Below, in pieces: positions 16,037 to 22,335 of a DNA stretch of 30,883 bases (its first letter is position 1; each line of letters starts with the position of its first letter). The position numbers were made by a program, and so were the translations under genes. The notes under the pieces were generated by a model, which saw only the letters and a list, made by a program, of their open reading frames with translations, did not search any database and was not told the origin of the DNA. The DNA is taken from NCBI GenBank assembly GCA_964517215.1, contig CAZFBR010000008.1, positions 1 through 30,883 on the forward strand, in the 5' to 3' direction. The stretch is from CAZFBR01 sp035353495 [NCBI: uncultured bacterium] (GTDB lineage: Bacteria > DAOPZR01).

Positions 16037-17208
16037 GCGGTCCGTCGCTGCGGGAATCGCGCCGCCTGCAGGCGGTGCAGTCGCCGGTCATCCCGCTGAT
16101 CGCAGCGTGGCTGCGCGCGACGCCCGGTGCCATTTCGCTCGGGCAGGGCGTGGTGGCCTACGGTCCGCCGCCGGCGGCGCTCGCGGCGGCGCGGGCATAC
16201 GGCGATGTGCCTGACGAACATCGCTATGGCCCGGTCACCGGCGATCCGGAACTGATCGCGGCCTGGCATGACAAGCTGGCGCGTGATAACGGGATGGTGA
16301 TCGGCGATGACCGGTGCGTGACGGTGACCGCCGGGGCCAATATGGGCTTTCTCACTGCCCTGCTGGCGGTGGCTGACCCCGGCGATGAGATCATCATGCC
16401 GGCGCCGTACTATTTCAATTATGAAATGGCGGTGACGATGGCCGGCTGCCGCACGGTGGCGGTGCCGACAGGCGACGATTGGCAGCTGTCGCTGGATGAT
16501 GTGGCGGCGGCGATTACGCCGCACACCCGGGCGGTGGTGACCATCTCGCCCAACAACCCCACCGGTGCGGTCTATCCCATGGCGACGTTGCGCGCGGTGA
16601 ATGAACTCTGTCGGGCGCGCGGGCTCTGGCACATCAGTGACGAAGCGTATGAATACTTTGTCTATGACGGCGCCGGTCACTATTCGCCCGGCAGCGGACC
16701 GAATGCCGCAGCGCATACCATTGCGCTTTTTTCCCTGTCGAAGGCGTACGGATTCGCGGCCTGGCGGATCGGGGCGATGGTGGCGCCCCGGGCGCTCGCC
16801 GGGGCGATCGGCAAAATTCAGGATACCAACCTGATCTGCCCGACGCGGATCGCCCAGCGGGCGGCGGCGGCGGCACTGACGGTCGGGCGGGAATACTGCC
16901 TGCCGCAGCTCGCGACGCTGGCCCGGGTGCGGGCAATGGTCCATGACCGCCTGCAGGCCGTCGCGGACATCTGCCGCTTTGCCCGGACAGCCGGCGCGTT
17001 CTATGTCTGGCTCGAAGTCCGCACGCAGCAGGACGCGCTGGCGCTGGCGGAACAACTGGTGCGCGAGTATGGCGTGGCGGTGGTACCGGGCGCGGCGTTT
17101 GGTGTGACCACGGGCTGTTCGCTGCGCCTTTCCTACGGTGCGCCGGACGAGGCGACTGTCGCCGAGGGTATCGACCGCCTGGTGCGCGGCCTGCGCGCGC
17201 TGGCCTGA
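16033..17208 (+). CDS. Class I/II pyridoxal-phosphate aminotransferase
   Basis: A 391-residue fold-type I aminotransferase. Visible features are the N-terminal 'AISLGQGVVAYGPPPAAL' substrate-entry region, 'HRYGPVTGDPELIAAW', 'VTAGANMGFLTALLAVADPGDEIIMPAPYYFNYE', the PLP-binding 'ISPNNPTGAVYP' and 'HISDEAYEYFVYDG', the Schiff-base lysine K237 in 'SLSKAYGFAAWRIG', and the C-terminal 'SLRLSYG' with the arginine that binds the substrate carboxylate. This is the aspartate/aromatic/alanine aminotransferase group; the exact donor and acceptor are not readable. It stands alone on the plus strand, divergent from the peptide/EamA pair. I chose the ATG at 16033, which overlaps the stop of the small upstream ORF and is the nearest start to the conserved region. 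Confidence 0.93.
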   Translation: MSGPSLRESRRLQAVQSPVIPLIAAWLRATPGAISLGQGVVAYGPPPAALAAARAYGDVPDEHRYGPVTGDPELIAAWHDKLARDNGMVIGDDRCVTVTAGANMGFLTALLAVADPGDEIIMPAPYYFNYEMAVTMAGCRTVAVPTGDDWQLSLDDVAAAITPHTRAVVTISPNNPTGAVYPMATLRAVNELCRARGLWHISDEAYEYFVYDGAGHYSPGSGPNAAAHTIALFSLSKAYGFAAWRIGAMVAPRALAGAIGKIQDTNLICPTRIAQRAAAAALTVGREYCLPQLATLARVRAMVHDRLQAVADICRFARTAGAFYVWLEVRTQQDALALAEQLVREYGVAVVPGAAFGVTTGCSLRLSYGAPDEATVAEGIDRLVRGLRALA

Positions 17209-17283
17209 CCCGGCTGTGCCGCTTAATCCGGTAAACCCCGCCCCGGTTCCCTGACTGCCATTACTGCAGTGTGACCCGACGCA

Positions 17284-17313
17284 GTATCCCGGCCTGTTGC
17301 GCAGCCGGGATAC
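17284..17313 (+). repeat. Perfect 10-base inverted repeat (hairpin) after the aminotransferase gene
   Basis: GTATCCCGGC (17284-17293) and GCCGGGATAC (17304-17313) are exact reverse complements around a 10-base loop, 75 bases after the aminotransferase stop. It could end that transcript, but no T-run follows, so it might equally be a protein-binding or RNA structure element. Confidence 0.55.
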
Positions 17314-17530
17314 ATCCGAGAATTGACGGCAGGCGCAGTGCAGCAGTATGCGCATAATGTGGTGGTGTGTGCTGTTTCCAGAAAATCCGCTATTGCCCGG
17401 GCAACGGGCGTACCACCAACTGCCGGCAGTATATTCCTGACGGCGGAAGTCATCAATACCCTGAAATGTCATTGGCGATGGTATGCCCGTCGCCCGCGGT
17501 CGGCGGTTGAACAGGTCGATGCTGCGGGGA

Positions 17531-17562
17531 AAATCAATAAATATTGACAGTATTATTGATTT
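17531..17562. promoter_or_regulatory. Operator-like 10-base inverted repeat over the tonB promoter
   Basis: AAATCAATAA (17531-17540) and TTATTGATTT (17553-17562) are exact reverse complements separated by 12 bases, and the -35 element lies between the arms. An additional ATTGA half-site in the spacer makes TCAAT-N4-ATTGA at 17534-17547. A dimeric repressor bound here would block RNA polymerase. The sequence does not let me name the regulator; metal-responsive regulators commonly control such uptake operons. Confidence 0.7.
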
Positions 17563-17572
17563 GTGCTATGGT
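17544..17572 (+). promoter_or_regulatory. Promoter of the tonB-receptor operon
   Basis: A perfect -35 TTGACA (17544-17549), a 17-base spacer and TATGGT (17567-17572). The predicted transcript start near 17579 leaves only about a dozen bases before the ATG at 17591, just enough for the AGGAA ribosome site. This short leader rules out a riboswitch in this transcript. Confidence 0.65.
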
Positions 17573-17590
17573 GGGCGGACAGGAACGAAT

Positions 17591-18805
17591 ATGACACAGG
17601 CAGGATGGGCGAGGATGGTCCTGGTGGCGGGCTGGTCTGACGCCGGGGAAGCGGGCGCCGGTCGGTCGGGAAATCGCCGGCTGGCGGGGGCGGCGGCACT
17701 GTCGCTGGCTGTCCATGCGGCCCTGCTGGCGGCGGTCCCGCTGCTGGCGCGCGGGCGTGTGCCGCTTGCGGTGCCGCGGGATATGGCGGTGGTGCTGACG
17801 GCAATGGTGGTGGAAGTGCCGGTTGCGGGTGTGACGACGAGGCTGTTGGCGCCGGGAGTGACAAGCAGGGCAGCGCCGGCAGCGGGGCAGTCGCTCACGC
17901 CGGTGCCTGCAGTGGAACTGCGGGCGCTGTCGGCAGTGCCGGCAGCAGGACAGCCGGCGCCGGTGAGCGCAGCGCCGCTTCCGCCGCGGCGGGAAGGTGC
18001 CGGCGGCGCGGCCGCTGTGTCGAAGATGACATATCTCCCGATATCAACCCTGCCACCGGCACGGTTGCCGGTGCGGGAACCGGCGATGGCGGCGGCAGCG
18101 GTGATGGCGGAAGCGTTAGGTCAGTTGGCAGTGGCGGCACCACCAACGCCAGTTGTTGGGCTGCGGAACGGGATGGTACCGATGATGATAGCGGCATCGG
18201 CGGCGCTGCCGTACGCTGCGGATGGCGGCGCTGCATCGCCGGCGTCGCCGGCATCGACAGCACTTACCCCGCCAGCACCGCCAGTGCCGTTCGCGGTGAC
18301 ATTACCGGCGGCAATGGCGCCGGGCACGGCGTTGTCGGCAGTCGGGGCCGCGCCGGCGGCGGCCGGGCTGGCCGGAACTGGCGGAACGGTACGCGTGCCG
18401 GTTGCGAATTCAGATGACGTTCGTGCGCCCGCGGTGGGGGCATCCGGCGCGGCGTCCGGTATGGCCGGCGCCGGCGTTGTTGGCACTGCGGGCGCGGCGC
18501 CAGCAATCGATGAGGCGGAGCTGGGCCGGCCGTTTGCGCCCGCCTTCGCGCGCCGTATGCAACCGGAATATCCTGAAGTGCAGCGGCGGCGCGGATGTGA
18601 AGGCAGTGTCCGGCTGCGACTGGCTATCAGCGAACAGGGCGCGCTGGAGGATGTGGAGATTCTGTCGTCGGATCATCCCGCGTTTACCGCAGCCGCGCTG
18701 CGGGCGGTGCGCGCCTCGGCGTATCTGCCGGCGCGCGACCGCAGCGGACGGGCAGTCGCCGCGCGCGCGTGCCTGACCCTGCATTTTCGCCTGGTACGGA
18801 GGTAA
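17591..18805 (+). CDS. TonB-family energy-transducing protein with long neutral linker
   Basis: TonB passes proton-motive energy from the inner-membrane ExbBD motor to outer-membrane receptors. The 404 residues comprise a basic N-terminus, one membrane helix (about residues 34-54) with the 'SLAVHAALL' type sequence usual in TonB, an extended linker (about 60-310) and a C-terminal TonB domain. The last shows 'QPEYPEVQRRRGCEGSVRLRLAISEQGALEDVEIL' and 'FTAAALRAVRASAYLPA', matching the YP...G.V.....G....V....A......P consensus. The linker is almost entirely Ala, Pro, Gly, Val, Thr and Ser, and the whole protein has a single lysine, unlike the usual Glu-Pro/Lys-Pro linkers. ATG 17591 has AGGAA at 17581-17585. 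No exbB/exbD is in the window. It precedes its likely receptor by 55 bases. Confidence 0.88.
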   Translation: MTQAGWARMVLVAGWSDAGEAGAGRSGNRRLAGAAALSLAVHAALLAAVPLLARGRVPLAVPRDMAVVLTAMVVEVPVAGVTTRLLAPGVTSRAAPAAGQSLTPVPAVELRALSAVPAAGQPAPVSAAPLPPRREGAGGAAAVSKMTYLPISTLPPARLPVREPAMAAAAVMAEALGQLAVAAPPTPVVGLRNGMVPMMIAASAALPYAADGGAASPASPASTALTPPAPPVPFAVTLPAAMAPGTALSAVGAAPAAAGLAGTGGTVRVPVANSDDVRAPAVGASGAASGMAGAGVVGTAGAAPAIDEAELGRPFAPAFARRMQPEYPEVQRRRGCEGSVRLRLAISEQGALEDVEILSSDHPAFTAAALRAVRASAYLPARDRSGRAVAARACLTLHFRLVRR

Positions 18806-18860
18806 ACCGGCAGAGGTACTGACAACGATAAACGCAACTATTGTGCCAAGGAGGAAGGAT

Positions 18861-20945
18861 ATGAAGACGAATATGCTGCAATGGCTGATGGTAATGGCAG
18901 CGGTACTGCTGGCGGCAACCGGCGCGCCGGCGGTGGGCGATGACGGGTATCAGGCGTATGATCTTGGTGAAGTGTTTGTCCAGTCCGAGCAGATGCCGGC
19001 GGTGCAGGAAATGAGCATTAATCATTCGATCACCGCGGAAGAAATTGAGGCAACCAACAGCCATACCGTGGCGGAAGCGCTGCAGCATGTGCCCGGGATC
19101 CGCATCAGCACGGTGAAGAAGAACCAGTCGCTGGCGTATATCCACGGACTCAGCCAGGCCCGGGCGCTGGTGCTGATTGACGGTGTGCCGTATTACGAGA
19201 CCCGCTACGGTTATCTCGACCTCAATCAGATCAGCGTGGACAATATCGCCCGCATCGAGGTTATCAAAGGCGCGCCGTCAGTGCTGTACGGCACCAATGA
19301 TGTTGCCGGGGTGATCAATATCATCACCCGGCAGGGTACGGAGGAGATGTACGCCCGGGTGATCGGCGAGGTGGGGCCGAATGTCACGCATCGCGAGGCG
19401 GTGACGCATGGGTGGGCGCATGGCCCGCTGAATTACTGGGTCAGTTACGATCATCAGCAGTCGGACGGCTGGGAAATGGCGGACGACTATGCGCAACAGC
19501 TGGCCACGGTGCGCTACACGCCGGGTGGCAACAGGACCCTGATCCTCGAAGACGGCGGCCGGCGTGAAAACTCCGATTACGACCAGCACAGTGTCTGGGC
19601 GCGGTTTGGCATTGCGCCGTCGGCAGGCGCGGAATATTTCCTGAACGCCCACTACGTCACAAAGGAAAAGGGGGATCCGCCGTCAATCTACGGCGGGAGC
19701 AATATCATCACACCGCCGGCATTTTCACAGGTCTATAACCGGATGACCAAGTACAACAATTGGGGCATGGATCTGAGCGGCCAGCAGTCGTTTGGCGACA
19801 ATGTCACGGTGATGGGCAAAATCTATTATCACGACCATATCGATCAGTACACCTCGTACACCGATACGGCATTCAACCGGCCAACGGCAGTGAGCGATTA
19901 TAAGGACAAGACCCTGGGCGGTTATGTGAGCGGCGAATACCGCGCTGCGGATTGGGATGTCATTCGCGCGGCGCTGCACTATGAGGGTGACAACCACCGC
20001 GAGCGGGCCGATGAATATCTGCCGTTCGAGAAGTGGGTGTCGCATACCGGTTCTGTCAGCATGGAGAACGAGTGGAATCGCGTTCGCGATCTGTCAGTGG
20101 TGCTCGGCGTGAGTTATGACTGGTTCGCTGTGCGCAGCGCCAGCGGCACCAACAACAACGGCACCCAATATGATCGTGCCGTGCCGTCGATGATGCGGGA
20201 AGTCAACCCGATGATCGGCGCAACGTATGCGCTGAACGACAGCACGAAACTCTTTGGCTCGATTGCGCGCAAAACGCGGTTCCCGACGCTCGACCAGATC
20301 TTTTCATCGCGCGGGGGCAACCCGGATATCAGCGCGGAATCGGCATTTAATTACACCGTGGGTGCGTCGCATGCTTTTTCCCGCTATGCGAATGTCGAGG
20401 TCTCCGGCTTTCACCATCACTTTTCCGATTTTATTTCGCGTGAAGGCAATCCGTGGGAAAATCCCAATTATCTGAACCGCAATATCGCCACGGTGCGCAT
20501 GTGGGGCGGCGAGCTGAACGGCGAACTCTTTCCGCTGGCTGATTTCCCCGACTGGGAGGATCTGGCCCTGCGGGTCGGGTACACCTACAATCATGCGCGG
20601 GATGCCAGTCCGGAACGGGTGACCGAATATGTGACCAATGTGCCGCAGCATTCGGTCAATCTCGGACTGCATATCACCGTGCCGCGCGCGGCGACCACGA
20701 TCGATGTGACCGGCCGCTATATGGGCGAGGTCTTTACCCAGCTGCCGACCTCGAAGAATCCGCTGCAGGCGGTGCAGCAGGTGAGCGAGTATTTCACTGC
20801 CGATGTGCGGGTGGGTCAGCCCATCGGCGACAACCTCGAGGCCTATGCCGCGGTCAACAACCTGTGCGACCGGGCGTATGAGGCGGATTACGGCCTGCCT
20901 GCGCCGGGGCGGAGCTACACCTTCGGGCTGTCGTGGAAGTTTTGA
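18861..20945 (+). CDS. TonB-dependent outer-membrane receptor
   Basis: A 694-residue receptor. An N-terminal signal peptide ('MLQWLMVMAAVLLAATGAPA', cleavage near residue 23) is followed by a TonB-box-like stretch ('YDLGEVFVQSE'). The plug domain comes next: 'EALQHVPGIRISTV', 'SLAYIHGLSQARALVLIDGVPY', 'IARIEVIKGAPSVLYGTNDVAGVINIITR'. A 22-strand type barrel rich in alternating aromatic residues ends with 'SYTFGLSWKF', the terminal phenylalanine needed for outer-membrane assembly. The ligand is unknown. The plug resembles the colicin-I/B12/siderophore receptor group rather than SusC, since there is no SusD partner and no N-terminal extension. AAGGAGG (18848-18854) lies six bases before the ATG at 18861. 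Operon partners suggest a metal chelate or cofactor as cargo, an inference. Confidence 0.93.
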   Translation: MKTNMLQWLMVMAAVLLAATGAPAVGDDGYQAYDLGEVFVQSEQMPAVQEMSINHSITAEEIEATNSHTVAEALQHVPGIRISTVKKNQSLAYIHGLSQARALVLIDGVPYYETRYGYLDLNQISVDNIARIEVIKGAPSVLYGTNDVAGVINIITRQGTEEMYARVIGEVGPNVTHREAVTHGWAHGPLNYWVSYDHQQSDGWEMADDYAQQLATVRYTPGGNRTLILEDGGRRENSDYDQHSVWARFGIAPSAGAEYFLNAHYVTKEKGDPPSIYGGSNIITPPAFSQVYNRMTKYNNWGMDLSGQQSFGDNVTVMGKIYYHDHIDQYTSYTDTAFNRPTAVSDYKDKTLGGYVSGEYRAADWDVIRAALHYEGDNHRERADEYLPFEKWVSHTGSVSMENEWNRVRDLSVVLGVSYDWFAVRSASGTNNNGTQYDRAVPSMMREVNPMIGATYALNDSTKLFGSIARKTRFPTLDQIFSSRGGNPDISAESAFNYTVGASHAFSRYANVEVSGFHHHFSDFISREGNPWENPNYLNRNIATVRMWGGELNGELFPLADFPDWEDLALRVGYTYNHARDASPERVTEYVTNVPQHSVNLGLHITVPRAATTIDVTGRYMGEVFTQLPTSKNPLQAVQQVSEYFTADVRVGQPIGDNLEAYAAVNNLCDRAYEADYGLPAPGRSYTFGLSWKF

Positions 20946-20960
20946 GGAGGTACGGGGCGG

Positions 20961-21554
20961 ATGCATCCGGACAAAGCGCGCTGGGAGGCGAAGTGGTCGG
21001 AAAAGAAGACCTTTGATTTTGTCCTCATTCCCTTCGTTCGCGAGCATCTCCCCCTGCTGCAACCGGGAAGTGTGCTGGATATTCCCTGCGGGTACGGCCG
21101 GAATGCGGTGCCGCTGGCGGAACACGGATTCCAGGTGACGGCGGTGGACATTTCGCCGACGGCGCTGCGCCTTCTGCGCGAACAGGCGGCGCAGCGCCGG
21201 CTGGCGATGCGGATTATTGAGGCCGATATCACCGCGACGGATGCGGTGGCGGCGCTGCCGGTGTTCGACAATATCCTGATTGCCCGCTACAAGCCGTCGC
21301 GGGCGCTGTTTGCGGCGCTGGTCGGTAAACTGCGCCGGGGCGGCACGCTGCTGCTGTATTCGCTGAATAACCGGCCGACACTGGCCGAAGCGGCGTGCAA
21401 GGCGGACCGGTACTTTCTCGGTAAGGATGAATTCTTGCGGATCAGTGACGCATTGACGCTGATCAAACATGAAACGCTGACCGGCAGCAACGGCAGTTGC
21501 GACGGATATATTTTCCGGAAACATTCGGACGGAGTGAGTCATGACGGATTGTGA
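20961..21554 (+). CDS. TehB-like class I SAM-dependent methyltransferase
   Basis: A 197-residue methyltransferase. Motif I is 'SVLDIPCGYGRNAVPLAEHGFQVTAVDISPTALRLL' (about residues 37-72), with the acidic SAM-ribose residue D in 'AVDIS'; 'MRIIEADI' and 'VFDNILIARYKPSRALFAALVGKLRRGGTLLLYS' follow. The 'DIPCGYGRNA..LA..G..VTAVD' pattern is that of the TehB/tellurite-resistance and thiopurine-type group, small soluble enzymes that methylate metalloids, thiols or small molecules. The actual substrate here is not readable. A GAGGAGG ribosome site overlaps the receptor stop, ten bases upstream. The last 14 bases overlap the XdhC gene, so it is translated as part of the operon. Confidence 0.86.
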   Translation: MHPDKARWEAKWSEKKTFDFVLIPFVREHLPLLQPGSVLDIPCGYGRNAVPLAEHGFQVTAVDISPTALRLLREQAAQRRLAMRIIEADITATDAVAALPVFDNILIARYKPSRALFAALVGKLRRGGTLLLYSLNNRPTLAEAACKADRYFLGKDEFLRISDALTLIKHETLTGSNGSCDGYIFRKHSDGVSHDGL

Positions 21555-22335
21555 ACTGTGTGCCGAACTGACGGAATGCCTGCAACATGACCGCGGCGCG
21601 GCGTTGGCGACGCTGACGGCGGTTGACGGGTCGTCGCCGGGCAAGGAAGGGTTCATGCTGCTGGTGCGGGAGGATGGCACGACCTGCGGCACGGTGGGCG
21701 GCGGCAATATCGAGAAGATCGTTACCGATCTGGCAATGAAGTGCATGGCAAGGGGAAGATCGGGGCGCTACGAATTCAATCTTGCTGATGGTGGCGACGC
21801 CGGCATGCAATGCGGCGGCACCAATGAGGTGTTCATCCGGGTGTTTCGTCCGAAAAAGAAGCTGCTGCTGGTCGGCGGCGGGCATATCGGTTGTGAACTG
21901 TACGAACTCGGCCGGCGTCTCGATTTCACTGTTGTTATGTTCGATGACCGTGCCGAGTATTGCAGTAAGGAGCGTTTCCCGGCCGCGGCAGAACTGCATC
22001 CGGGCGATATCGCGCAGAACCTGGCGCAGTATCCGCTCGATGACCAGTGCCATGTGGTGATCGCCACGCATGGTCATTGTCATGACGAGGCGGCGCTGCG
22101 CGCGGTTATCCGGCGCGAGGCGGCGTATATCGGCATGATCGGCAGCAGGAAGAAGGTGCCCGGCATCCTGGCGAAGCTGCAGGGTGAGGGCGTGCCGGCG
22201 GAGAAGGTCCGCCGCGTGTATTCGCCGATCGGTCTGAAGCTGGGCGGCGGCAGTCCCGCGGAAATCGCCCTCAGTGTCATGGCGGAGATCCTCATGGTGA
22301 AGAATCACGGCGCCATGGGGCATATGCGCGACTGA
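21541..22335 (+). CDS. XdhC/CoxI-family protein
   Basis: A 264-residue cytoplasmic protein. The N-terminal XdhC/CoxI domain shows 'GSSPGKEGFMLLV' (about residues 30-42), 'CGTVGGGNIE' and 'DAGMQCGGTNEVFI' with C91. The C-terminal Rossmann domain starts 'KLLLVGGGHIGCELYELG' (about 107-124) and ends 'VYSPIGLKLGGGSPAEIALSVMAEIL'. Known members bind molybdenum cofactor and deliver it, sulfurated, to xanthine dehydrogenase or CO dehydrogenase. Here no molybdoenzyme gene is adjacent, and the arginine usual in the first motif (GSxPRxxG) is missing, so the substrate may differ. The start overlaps the methyltransferase and the stop overlaps the next ATG (TGATG). Confidence 0.92.
   Translation: MTDCELCAELTECLQHDRGAALATLTAVDGSSPGKEGFMLLVREDGTTCGTVGGGNIEKIVTDLAMKCMARGRSGRYEFNLADGGDAGMQCGGTNEVFIRVFRPKKKLLLVGGGHIGCELYELGRRLDFTVVMFDDRAEYCSKERFPAAAELHPGDIAQNLAQYPLDDQCHVVIATHGHCHDEAALRAVIRREAAYIGMIGSRKKVPGILAKLQGEGVPAEKVRRVYSPIGLKLGGGSPAEIALSVMAEILMVKNHGAMGHMRD

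Larger units (their letters stand above)
17209..17590. other. 382-base intergenic region upstream of tonB
   Basis: No gene is supported here. The left part contains a hairpin (17284-17313) and no recognised RNA motif; I looked for a cobalamin-type leader and did not find the conserved box. The last 60 bases become strikingly AT-rich against the GC-rich surroundings and hold the operator-like inverted repeat and promoter listed separately. Confidence 0.6.

Noticed and set aside
17209-17530. Cobalamin riboswitch upstream of the TonB/receptor operon
   Set aside because: Parts such as 'GCCGGGATAC' and 'CAGTGTGACC' recall cobalamin leaders, but the conserved GCCACTG-type box and core helices are missing, and the promoter found lies downstream of the segment, so the mRNA would not contain it.
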